A stretch of DNA of 64,000 nucleotides from Lingula anatina (lineage: Eukaryota; Brachiopoda; Lingulata; Lingulida; Lingulidae), in NCBI RefSeq assembly GCF_001039355.2, contig NW_019775858.1:555062-619061 (forward strand), in the 5' to 3' direction. Made by a program: the position numbers and the translations under genes. Numbering within the stretch: the first letter of the stretch is position 1; every line of letters begins with the position of its first letter. Shown piece by piece: positions 1 through 12,300 of this stretch. The notes under the pieces are model-generated. The model was not told the DNA's origin. It saw only the letters and a program-made list of their open reading frames with translations, and searched no databases.

Positions 1-153
1 TAAAAAAGTTAACAAAATAACCTTCTTCTTCTTCTGCATCATTATTTTTTGTTGTCTGTACAGTTGACGGCTTTGATACCTTGCTTACATAGTTTTAGAA
101 TGACTTATGCAAGAGTGTGATTTATAAATCGTATGTTTTTTGTTCATTTCCAG

Positions 154-324
154 CCTACCAACTTTGCCAATCCTATGTACGAGACATTATACCATAGCGA
201 TGCATCGTCCTCACAGCAGGACGAAAAACGAAAACTTTTAAAACAGGAAGACCCTGATCAAGTTGAATTCTTTGGAGATGATGACAGTTCTCCATATCTT
301 ACAGATCACACAACATTTGCCTGA
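154..324 (+). CDS. LRP1: LRP1-like receptor, last coding exon (cytoplasmic tail)
   Basis: This is the 3'-terminal coding exon of a low-density lipoprotein receptor-related protein; all upstream exons lie outside the window. A clean acceptor (pyrimidine tract ending CAG at 151-153) opens a 56-codon frame ending in TGA at 322-324. The peptide begins PTNFANPMYETLY, matching the membrane-distal part of the LRP1 tail, where vertebrate LRP1 has a TNF-NPVY-ATLY segment. NPMY is an NPxY signal, known in the family to bind PTB-domain adaptors and drive clathrin endocytosis. The following DEKRKLL matches the conserved DEKR-LL dileucine region of LRP1. The C-terminus is acidic and longer than in vertebrate LRP1. 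The protein would be a large type I membrane receptor for ligand uptake and signalling. LRP2/megalin is less likely because its tail differs around the NPxY. Confidence 0.85.
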   Translation, partial: PTNFANPMYETLYHSDASSSQQDEKRKLLKQEDPDQVEFFGDDDSSPYLTDHTTFA

Positions 325-2050
325 AAGCATCAAGTTCTGTGAAAATGATATCTTATACACATATATGTATATATAAATTAAGTGTACAACACAGATTGAT
401 ACAGAAGTCCAGACACTGAGAGCTGTTAGTACTTGTGATCTTGGACTTGAGGATAATCAGGGGTCTGCTAGTGCAATATAGAAAGCTGTGCAGACAAGAG
501 ACAATACTGAACCCTATGCAAACAGTATTCCTTTAAGTGAATTTTTGATATTGACCACCAATTAGTTAAAAATGAACAAAAAAATGCTGTTCAGGTAGAC
601 TTCATGAAAGAAAACTACAAAGTTGACGCTGATGGCAATAAGTTCTTCTATAGTATTTTCCATACTCTGCAGTTTAAACAAAGTTAGATTTAGAAAGTGG
701 TGTGAAATGTCTCACAGTGATTGTATTTGCCCATGATCACTATGCAGCCAATGCCTGGTGTGGAACATTCATTATTTGTTTGAGAAATTTCGAACTTGAT
801 TGAAAAATATATCTTTTTTTTACGACTGCATCCTCCATCAGCAAACTGGACAGGTTTAATGTTTTAACTTTTACCCAAATCCTAACCATATGCATTTTAT
901 TTCTACTTTCTTTGCATTAAAAACATTTTAGATTGCATTTCATGTTATAATGAAAGTGTGAGCAATTGCTTTTAACTGGATTTCTTGGGTGCATTTAAAA
1001 AATTTCAGGTAGTCTCAGTCTGTTGTGCACTTGTATATCCAAGATTTTATTTTTTTTTTTTGTTTTGATCATTTATTAAAGGTTAACTTTTCATCAAATG
1101 AGACTACTTTCCTGTAGAGTTGTAAATATAAGGAAGAAAGTGACAGTACTAACTTTTAAAATGAGTGTTTGATCAGTGTGCACACTGCCTCTAATGAATA
1201 TGACAGCTGAGCTGTTTTATAATTATGAATTCCATTCTCTGCATTTTTTATACATAAAGATTTGGGTCCAATTAAACTTAAACAGTGATATGATACAAGA
1301 GGCAGAATTACTTGTGCTTTTAGTGCAAAGATGTAGAGAGAAGGTAGACTTTGTAAAAATGGCCATTGAGAATTTATGCTAAGACGTGTTCCCAAATGCT
1401 CTTCTGTGGTATGTATATTGTTTATATTTGTAAAATAGAGACAAAGGCGATAGATGCTAGTTTTGTACATAAAGGATTCACATTGTACAGATGTACAGAA
1501 TATTAACTACGCGTCTCATATAAAATCATGTTGTAATGAAACCAGAGTTTTGCACCTGGTATTTTCATGCAATTTTTTATACTGGAAAAAGTGCCTGTCC
1601 ACGATAGTTTATATATATATTGGATACAAGCTCTTTTATTGATATTTTTTACGAGAAAAAGATGTCTGTTGTGTTTGTCTTCTTTGTCTTGTTAGTTATG
1701 CTACTGCCCACTCTTTGCAGATATTGCTTTTAACTAAGATTACGTTGAATTTCTATGAAGAGTGATTTTATATTAACAGGTGGTGCGGCATGTGTACCAG
1801 CTTGTGAAGTGAGGCTTTTTTTCAGCCCAATTTTTTTTACCAAAAACAAATATTGACATGAGAGATTTTTGTGACACAACAAACTAATTATTTTAACAAT
1901 TTAATAAGCATCTATTAGGAAATCCAAAAATATCTCGCTTTATTATATAATAGTAGCTATTCCTGCTTTTTTAAATTGGAATGAATGAATGAAAAAATGT
2001 CAATATTTAGGTGCTATTTTAAACCTAGTTTTCCAACACAATTCAATAAA
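325..2050 (+). other. Probable 3'UTR of the LRP1-like gene
   Basis: AT-rich non-coding sequence after the LRP1-like stop codon with no convincing ORF. The best poly(A) signal is AATAAA at 2045-2050. Short open frames on both strands (for example 1156-1470) show no domain or splice context. The end of the transcript is inferred. Confidence 0.5.
2045..2050 (+). terminator. AATAAA poly(A) signal, LRP1-like gene
   Basis: Canonical hexamer on the plus strand about 1.7 kb past the LRP1-like stop and just before the convergent minus-strand gene's own signal at 2284-2289. Its use is inferred. Confidence 0.4.
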
Positions 2051-2283
2051 TTTTTAAAAGTAAATGTTTGATTTTCTTACGTTTGTATGGAATACAACTA
2101 GGAAAGCACTCAGGGACCACAGACCTCTGCCAAGCGCCCTGGTCTGCCCTCTCCGAGTGACTTCCTAGTCTCAGTTTGCCTTCTTGTTGGTCAAATAAAT
2201 ACCATATTTCACCCCATCCCACAAACATACAAAAAAAAAAAAAAAAGAAAAGAAACGGACACAAAATATCTTGTTAAATAAAC

Positions 2284-2289
2284 TTTATT
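2284..2289 (-). terminator. AATAAA poly(A) signal, CAP-Gly gene
   Basis: TTTATT on the plus strand is AATAAA on the minus strand. It is the most distal candidate for the CAP-Gly gene and would make a tail-to-tail pair with the LRP1-like transcript. Nearer candidates exist around 3765 and 3842, so the 3'UTR may be shorter. Confidence 0.35.
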
Positions 2290-5200
2290 TTTTAGAAAGT
2301 TAATAGCGCCTGCACTGATACCATGTTGGAAGACAAGTACAGAATGGTGATCTGCAGACAATATTAGAACAAAGTCCTGACTGAGACATTGGGAACTGGT
2401 TTTCATGATCCATGCTCTGCCATGTCAGTAACTCACTACCTAGAATGCTACAAACTCTTCAAGTACTGGCTCATCTTATTTCCTGTATATCATCACACTG
2501 AAACGCTACTTTCCCAGTCAAAAGTAATACAAAGTGTATCATTGTTGTATATTATACAAAGTTTCTAACTGTATCTTATCTGGACTGCAATAAAACAGCA
2601 GAAATAGCTTTATAATCGATGACTGTTAAAATATAACAATAAAAGCCCCAATTTTGAAACCTAACCTGGTAGGTCACAATTTACACTACAAAGGTAAAAT
2701 TTATGGCATACATTTTTATGGACCATGATGGCTGAATTATTTGTATTACATTTGACCAGCTACAATTTTCACGGGTATTTTAAAATAGCCACAAATACTC
2801 CTCTCCACATAGCAGATAACATGTTCAATAATATGCAATTTTCAACAAGAAATACTTCCAAACCAGCATAATTTACAATTTAAGACTTTTGCACTGCTTC
2901 CCATGAAAGTGAATTAATATCTAACCCCACTAAAGGGTTTTTCTTTTACTTCATAAAACATTACAATACCAGGAGTTTCAGACAGATAGTAACTTCCCTC
3001 TAAAAGGGTATGACAGAAAGTTGAGATATCACTATCTGCCTCCTGAAATTGTGGGTATACTCTAATGACATAAGTGTTAATACTGTTCTTAATTCACCAA
3101 TCGAGCAACGATCACTTTTGCTGATAATTCTTAAAGAGCAACCTTTTTCTTCTAACCGCTGACTCGGTTTCTGATGTTTCAAATGTCAAGGATTGCAATT
3201 TGAGCCCAAAAGCTAGACTTTAAACAAGTTAAGCTCGTTTCTTTTTCATTTTCACACATGAATAACCCTGGTCCTTGCAACAAAACATCATAAAAGGAGA
3301 AAATATCACAAACAGCACTTTGTAGAAACATGACCAAATAGTGACTTAGCATGCCACTGATGTAAGCGGCACTGCTCTTTACAAGTAACATTGTAAAGTG
3401 TTAAAATCACAAATAAAGGTCAAGAAATTTAGGGTTATCTTAAGGTTCATTTAAAGGGATATTCACCCCCCATGATTGCATATATATCACAAATATAGTC
3501 ACTATACTGAAAGCATATCTGAAGCCAGGTAAGCTACAAAGCTTAAAAATGCCCTGTGGACATCATTAGGCCCACAGTTATCTTGCTTTATATATATCTA
3601 AGGGGCTTGTAGTTGAGTGTGCTAATGTTCAGGCCAGTGAACCTATTTGGGGCAAGTTTCAACCAGTGCCTAGTACACATCAATGCCAAAATAAACAATC
3701 GAGTGAGACCTGGGTTTTTGTTTACACAAATCAGTATAGTAAATGTGTAAACCCTTACCTACAAATGTGATTTATTTTAAATGTAGTGTAAAATTGGCAC
3801 AGTCCACTAATGATGCAAATTTTCATCGCAATTCAAACATTTTTATTTCGATGCCCAATGTCAACGCTGTCAATCTTTATTTTTTAAAACATATCCAAAC
3901 ATTTTCCATATTATATATATATATTGTATATGTACCAAACAGAACTTATTATTCTCTCTTGCAATTATGACTTCCATGCATGCTCTAAAATTTTAGCAAT
4001 TTTTCACATTTTAAATATGACACGAATTAAATAATCAAAAGTCTCCAAATCTCTGCATTAAAACTTAAAGCAATTTTTAAGACCTATTTCTGTGACTGAC
4101 CAATTAAAAAGAGGGATTTGGTATGATATTTCTACAAGTGTGATTTACTTTTACGAAAACAGCACAGACAACAAAGAGCTCTTTTTAAATTATGATTTAG
4201 TTTCTTCGAGACAGAATGGGTAAAGGGCTAAAATATGCACCACTTTCTAAGGCATGATTCTTTTTCTATCTTAAATGTTGGTACCATTTTGTATATGGGA
4301 ATTTTGTCTTTCTACTTACAGTATAACCATAGTTACTATACTTTGTTGCTATGGGTTTTGTCTATCCACTGCAGCCTTCTTTGAAGCTGCCTCTGCATTA
4401 TTTAGGTTTTGATGATATTTACAAGAGTAGCAATGATATATCTATACAAATGAACAATGGGCTACACTGTCCTTTTCCAATTGATGATAAGTGAAGAAAT
4501 TTAGCTCAAAAACAAGCTGGCTCTGTTATATCAGAAAAAAACATGCAAAAAAAAAAGGTGCGATTGTCAAAAGTGCTGTTCATAAAATAATGATTTACGT
4601 CACTGGTTTTGATGCTTTACATCACTGGGTTTCTTAATTACAGAAAAAAAAATATTAATTGGAATATATATATCTATGTATACATAGTCATTTAATTGTT
4701 TTGACAAACTGTCAAAACTCGTCAAATTACTTGGTTAGTTTAATTATCTTTATACAAGTGAATTAATGGCCCATTGGAAGTGAAAACAGAAAGCAGTGAA
4801 CATAATATGACTAAATTTCATGTGCTTTCAGCACAAGTCCAGTGCATAATCTCTATTTCTGTCAACACAGCTAAACTTCACATTATACATATATATATAA
4901 ACATCACAATTGGTAAATCAACACAGGCTGTCAGATTATACAGCAACTTAAGTAAATAACATAAAAAGACAAACTTCAAAATTTCAGTTTGGCTCCTTGA
5001 AATTTTATGAAATGTACGGAAATTTTACCTTAAGGGTATCTCAAGCTTCCAAACTGCAATCTGACTTAAATACATAAATTTCAAATTTGGTTGTAGAAAT
5101 CTAAAATGTTCTGTTATATCTATTATGGTGATTTTCCACAACTGACCCATGTGTATTGTACAGTGGCAATATGTACAAAGTATGGAGTGACTCGTCAACA

Positions 5201-6187
5201 TGCCTATTTGGGAGTATGGGTACATACATGTAGATTGCAAACTGGCATACTTGTGATTTCCATGTTTGCAGATGCACATATTCATGTATCCTATGGACAT
5301 TCACATTTCAGGCTCAATGATTTACTGATAGTGTTCAACTTTTCAGACAACACATCTAAGAGACTAAAAAAGAATAAATGCCTACATCTCACTGTGACCT
5401 GCAGAAAATTCATGAATAAATCATTATTTAGTGACTGGGCAAGGCAAACAGTGAAGCAACCATTTGAGGACTATTATTATGCAAACCACTCGGTAAATAG
5501 TGAAATAGTTCCGCACAGTTTCAGACAGTGCTGGTCTCATATATTGTCATTCATGCTATTGTAGGCATACATGCTACAGAACTACAAATATATGCCAATT
5601 TACGGTAATGTACACATACATTTTCTTCAATATATGGAAGAATACAATAGATCTGGTGATACAATACTTCCAAAATAAGCCAAGTTCCTAAGTTTTGGTG
5701 TACTTTTTTATCACATCAAGTTCCCTATACATCCTGTAAGTATTTTACCACTTGCATCTGTTCACTTCACTTTCAAATTATAATCAATATCAATTCACTG
5801 ACCAATTAACATAACATATTATACCTGGTGCTGGGTTCTACTCAGAGTGGGTTCTGGCCTTAATGGTGCTTTACTATTTTTAAAAGGCATTTTTTTGTCA
5901 ATGTTCCTCACTCCACTGCAGAATAACTCCAATGACTGATTAATCTTAGTGGAGATTCAGGTGAAAACAAAATGATCCAAAAAAGCAAAAAGCACCTGTA
6001 TTTGGAAGCTGATAATGTATTTTGTTTTTTTATCGAAAAATTCATAAAACAGTCAATTGCAAAATGGCCATCAAACCTTTGCAAATATCACGCAAGGTTG
6101 AGGTGAGAATCAAATCAGTAAAAGAAATCTCTTGTACACAGGAAATTGCTACCACATTTGTACCTGCTACAGGAATCCGCATGAGGC
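2290..6187 (-). other. Probable 3'UTR / downstream region of the CAP-Gly gene
   Basis: About 3.9 kb of AT-rich sequence follows the last candidate coding exon. It holds several minus-strand AATAAA-type signals and short TA runs, but no exon I can support. The antisense 152-codon frame at 5106-5564 has no recognisable domain and I treat it as chance. Confidence 0.4.
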
Positions 6188-6376
6188 TCAATCATAAAAT
6201 GTCCTTTCAATATTTACAAACAAGCTGGTGGAAGGTGGAGTCACATCCCCTCTTTTCTGTGGACATTTACTGTGACGTTCTTTCACATTTTCTACAGGAA
6301 GACGTAGTTTGGAAGAGACCTCGGATCCGGACTCTGTGGTCTTTACCACTGTCATACAATGCTCATTGGACTGTCC
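6188..6376 (-). CDS. CAP-Gly gene candidate last exon
   Basis: An acceptor (CTTAACAG) opens 62 codons plus TGA (6190-6188), starting GQSNEHCMTVVKTTESGSEV and ending FVNIERTFYD. The other two frames stop within about 20 to 25 bases, so this frame is real if the exon is real. It needs phase 0, but exon 11 leaves two bases. An unseen microexon, an alternative donor or a one-base assembly error would explain this. Confidence 0.5.
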   Translation of the reverse strand, partial: GQSNEHCMTVVKTTESGSEVSSKLRLPVENVKERHSKCPQKRGDVTPPSTSLFVNIERTFYD

Positions 6377-9300
6377 CTGTTAAGAGTAAACTTACATTGA
6401 GTACATTGAGAGAGTACAATTGAATTCAAAACATAAGACTGAAACATTTGCTAGAGTTTTTAAAGGCACATGGCATATTCAATCTTTATAAAATGTTTTT
6501 TTTTTAACTAATCATTATAATTATCTTTGCACCCTCAGTACACTTCAATCTTGAAGGAAGAAAAACTATTTGGATCAAAAGTTTTTCACAAAGTGCCTGT
6601 GTATCTGTTCCAAATTGGCAAAATCAAAAAAAAAAATCAATGCACTACAGACCTTTTAAACTTCAAATTACGCAGTCCATCTGCAGAGGACACTTTTCTG
6701 TCAGAAGAACCAGTCTTGTCTCTCTTGGGTGTACTCTTAGTGCCACTCCCAGACAACGTAGGGGATGTTTCAGGATTGGAAGTTTTCCTTTTCATCTCTG
6801 TATGCTGGGGTTGGGATTTTTTGGGCGAATTCTGTCAAATTGAATAAATAACAATAGCCATGTGTTTTTGTGATCTGATGTAATAATTTATGAGTCAGTA
6901 AACCAGTGCAGTTTTTTCACTCAAAGGAATGTCATTGCAAATTTCCAAATGAGTAAACTGCAACAAAACTGATATCAAATGATATGAATTGAAATGTCTC
7001 TATGTAATTTGTAAGGCACATGCCTATGAGCCATTTCATTTTTTGACCTAATAAAATGCTGTAGTGATATAAAGAATGCCGTTTCCAAGACTGCAGTACT
7101 TACTTTCTTTCCTATTTCACAAAGCACATCTTGTATAGGGACAAATATCCCGTGGTCCTTATGGCAGGAGAAATAACGCTTGTAGTTGAAAAATCCATCA
7201 TGCCGTCCAACTGTAAATTAGATAATCCAGGTTTATAGAACTTTCTGATTATTTAAACCTTAAAAATGCCTGTTTTTAGCTTTGGAAACCCATTAACCAG
7301 CATTCAAACTGATAAAGTTATGCCTTCTTAGTCTAACTTCAAGTTTCAAGCAAGACATGGGTACTGATAAAAAACAGAAATGTGGGCTCAAATACAAATC
7401 ATGTAAGAGGTATCGCGGCTGTCATTTAATCACAGCCTGAACTTCCTTTGCAATGGCCCTTACTTGGTGCATATTTCCACTTCCCATCGTGACATGGGTA
7501 AAAGTGTACACATGTGTCTGCATGTGCACATGCACTGACAAACAAGTGTATGCCTCTTGTGCACTTCACCTGTATACTCACCTGGTGCGTCCAGCTCCAG
7601 GCCAATAAAGACCATATCAGCTTGACCCAAGTTGTCCAGATGTCCAATATATCTGATATGCCCAGTCCTATCCCCCTTGACCACGACATGGTCTCCCAGA
7701 CTATACGCCATCTTACTGCTGAATTGTAAAAAAAAGGACATTCAAAAGAACTATCCATAAAGTACAAGAAACTTTATAATATTAACTTTATAATAGTATT
7801 TATCATTTTGATTTTTTGATTTTTGTCTAAAATGGCACACTTACCAATGAAATATAGAGCAATATTCAAATGCCTCTTGGCATTCAACAACAGAGCATCC
7901 AAGTCTTTGGAATTTTGATCAAAAATGGATTAAAGAGCAAAAAAAAAAAATCCTTGTCACATACTTTTGGTAATAAAGACATATATCATCAGTGTCCAAG
8001 GTAATATTACCTTAATCCTGTCTGCACAGTTTGAGAATCTGCTCCCTCACATTGTTCACATTTACACCCAGCTAGTGGACCAGGAACAAGCACTGGAGGC
8101 AATGGCTTCCTTGGGATAGGGGGTTTATAATTGCTGCAATGAAAGATCAGGTTTAACATCATTGGATTCATACAGCTATAAAAACAATCTCATTCTTTAT
8201 TATTTCCATGAAAAAGCATACAGATTCAATTTTGATTTTAATGAAATCTTGAAAAGATATCAAATGATAATTTATGGCAAAAATTTTGCTATTTATTAAC
8301 AAACTTTTAACCTCTTTAACAAACAAATATGTACCAATTACTTTCAGGACCAGAAACAGCTGTACCAGAGAAAAATTTTAAGGCTATAATGTTCACACTT
8401 ACTTATTATGGTTCACCTGCAGTTTATGTGTTGGTGATGGCAAGTTTGTAGCTGTGGGTGCTGAGGACTCTGATGGCGTTTCTTCTACATCTCCATTGGC
8501 AAGATGATGAAGCTCATTCTCTACGTGATATACCTCAGTATACATGCGAGCCAAACTGTTCATCTGCAAATGTATTGAGAGAAAAAAATAAGACACATTT
8601 ACAAAATAAAAAGTAAATGAAAGTACAGCTGAACAAAAAAACACTCTCCATTATAAGCTAAAGCATAGCATGCCAGTCAAATGTCTTCCGAAAGTGCAAA
8701 TGAGGTAAGTGCTACTAACTTTTTCCTCGATAAATAGCTGAATGACTATTGTAACACCTACCATTTCACTCAAACATTGTAAATTTTGCTAAAATGGCCA
8801 GGAATGTGGCAAATTATGTGGAAAGCTAGTTCTAACTCTGAAGTTTTTTGTCACACAAGCTAGTCTACTGTCCTATAGCACACCTACAATGCAAGGTGAC
8901 AGCAGAGGTGGCATTGGCTAAGAGATCAGATATAGTGGTTCAAGGACATGTAACATGGTGTCTCTGAATCTTATTTTTTTATGATGGAATTTCTTTATCT
9001 AAATGAGGAAACAAAAAGGAGATTGCTTCTTCTTTTTATGATACACATGGCCTTTACTTATCAAACCTTTCTATCACCAAAGATAACAGAAGTGTTTTTA
9101 AGAAATGATCAAACATGTACCATTACTTTTTTTTTTCTTTTTTGGATATCCCATATTTCAATCTGTCCTATGTCATGAAATATCGCCTTACTTCCACGCA
9201 CAAGAGGAAAACATTTGGCCCAAATCCACTTTTTATCATTAACATGTGGTTTTCCTGTCAAGGCCCTTAAACACTCCTGTGCCAGATAGCAAGTAAACAA

Positions 9301-12300
9301 TAGCTTCTTTTTATACTGACAAAAAGAAAATCCAAAGAGATCAAAACTTTTTTTTTCTTAAATCCCAGTTAATTGGAACCAGGGATGAGTTCTTTCAGGT
9401 GAAATGACCACCTCTAGAACTCATTAACAATCCAGTTTTTATATTTTAGAATGTTTTTGTATGTTTTCCTAAGCAACCACCAGATAGCAAGACCACATAC
9501 AAATCAGTGGGGTATGAATCCTGACATTTACCAGATTTCTTCTTTTTAACACATTTTATTTATTTTCTGCAAAAGTATGCTGGTTCACTGACCTTTGTAA
9601 GATTTTTGCTGACAATTTTTTATTTGCCTTGAATTATAATTTTTTTGAAAAGTAAGTATACTTAAAGTACTGTTCAACTAAATTCAATGAAATAAGAACA
9701 CAAACTTTAAACATACATAATCCATTCATTCCTTTAATCTTTACACTATTCTGTCATGTAATAAAAACATGGACTTTAAGACATACAATTTCATTTACTG
9801 TATTATCATTCTTTTCTCAAGTGTTTACAGTAAGTGTATGTGCTATTTATAGAGACAAGCTTTAATATCAAGCACGCTGCCTGCCTACTTTCCACTCTTA
9901 AGTCAGGCAGGGACAGGAAAGTACTACTATAAATATACAAATTCCACAGATCTTTTTATCCACTCCATCTTTTCCTGTTTTCTTTTTCTAGTTATGAATA
10001 CTGTCTAAGCCCATGCTAGCATATTCCATTTTTAACTTCAAATCTTGAGGTCTAAGTAAACCTCATTGATTCAAAGAAGCTAGTCCTTCAGCTGTTGCAA
10101 AAAAACGATTGCACCCACAGGGTACCTCTACAGTCTGTTACTGAGTAATGTAACTGAGAACAACAGTTTTGTTAATATACCCATAGACTACATTATCACA
10201 GCATTGTTTACTCTGACCAAATTTTAAGACCTCTGACTACAAATGTTTTGTCAGAAGAAGGGCATGATTTTTTCTAGATTGACNTCAACATCCTCAAGTA
10301 TAATAGTTCAAATTAAACTAAAAAATTTCCAATGAATATATCTTTATGTGTGACCTGTATATCATTACCTCAAATTCCTTGAGTCTTCCTTTTAAGATTT
10401 CAATCTCTTTTTTAGCAGCACCCAGTTCCTCTGCAAGCTTAGAATTATGGATGACAGCTGGAATAAAATGCCACAAAGTTAACAAAAATGGTACAAATTG
10501 ACATTTAAAGCCAAATTTGAACATCTATAACATAAACAATTGACAAAGCATCTACTGAAACCAAAAACAAGACAATTAACTTGCCAATTTTTGGATAAGA
10601 ACTACAAGCAATATCAGGAAAAAAACTGCTTGCTACCAATATTACTTTTAGTCCGAGACCAATATAAGAGCCTTGCATCTTTTCCAATCTTTTGTTACAT
10701 CAATATGCTATATCTTACTCTCTTTAAACTGTTTTTCCAGTTTCTGGTCACTAAGACTTGGTATCTGACATTGAACTTCAGTGGAAACTCTGGAAACTGA
10801 TGGGCTGCAAAGAGAAAAAAAATGCTATCTTTATTATGGCATTAAAATCCAAATACAAAACTACCAAAAAAATCATCAGCCCAAAGCAATCTTTCTCCCC
10901 TCTTTCCAACTTCCAACTGTTAACCCTCCCTTGAAAAGGACCCATACAGCTTCTGTGTGGCATTGGCAACACACATGATCCTTTATTTTTTAACCCATTT
11001 CTACACATGTTGAAACCATTATACTAGGCACAATGAGGAAATAAAGGACTGTTTTGGCTTGAACTTGGAAAAACAATATTCAAACACACTGAGTGAGTGG
11101 TGTTCCCTAACTAATACCTGTACCAGATCAGCAAATAAATCCTACTAGTATGACCCAGGGTCTACCTCCATGAGGTTGTGACCTAACTTGGTATCCTAAA
11201 TATACTTCTTGTTACCCTCATCTTAAATCGAGGATGTTAAGAGAGAAGAAAGAAGATTCTAATTTCTGAAGGGCATTTTACACATGGTAAGGTGGCTGGG
11301 GTAACGCTTACTTTGATCTAACATCATAATGAGCCCTTACTTCCCAATAGCACACAATTCAAAATCATGACAAGATTGTGGATCGGCAAGAGGCCATATC
11401 TCAGATTGTTTGGGTAACATTAATTTGTGGCAGTTATTTGTTTAAAATGATCAATAATATTGCTTGTCTTATGATTAGTTCAACAAAAAGTGGTTTATGT
11501 ATTTGAGAGTAAAAACATGTTTAAAACCTTATGCTTTGTCCCTTGAGGATTTAAAATTTTGTTCAATGCCATCTTTTAATACATTGTCTTTTCTCCACAT
11601 AGGTGCACATGAACCTTCACAGCATTCACTCCTCCTGGCAGGAGGCTGCCATAAAAATTGTTCAAGTTATTTGTTCTCAGTTCTGTGGGTGTTACTCCAT
11701 GCAGTTTCAGTGTATTGTTTCACCAAGGAAAGCACTCGTGAAGATCTCACTTGAATTTAAGTTAGATCAAGTTGCACTGAAATGGCACTTTAGATAGAGA
11801 TAGCAAGACAAAACTGGCTAGCATGCAGAGATCTGTTTGTAGACAGCGCTCTGCTTGTACAAGAAAAAAGTTGTCACTCTTTGATTAAAACAACATAGCC
11901 ATAACCATACTCTTTGCCCTGTGAATGAGTAAGTCAGTTTGATAAAAGCTTCAAGCATACGTGAGCGGCATGTCTATGGTAAACAGTTTTCACTACATTT
12001 AAACTTCAACAGAAAACATTTGGACATAAAACCATTCTTTAAAATTATACTGCTAATAATTTGTATTGTTTGAAACATAAGCCCAATTTTCTTTTAAACC
12101 ATATTTGAATAAAAAAACCCAACATGTAATTTTTGCTCTAAATTATCAACAGCTTTGTTTGTGTACCCATTTCCCACATTCACTCCCCAGATACGATGTT
12201 CCAAAACCTAGACTTTCTTTAACTACCGTCCATTACTTACAGTATTGCAGGTGATCCTTTCTCTGAATGGTGAATCATTTCTGGTGAATCCTTCTCCTCC

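Noticed and set aside
5106-5564. 152-codon plus-strand frame
   Set aside because: It lies antisense in the probable 3'UTR of the CAP-Gly gene, has no domain, signal or splice context, and other frames are also partly open.
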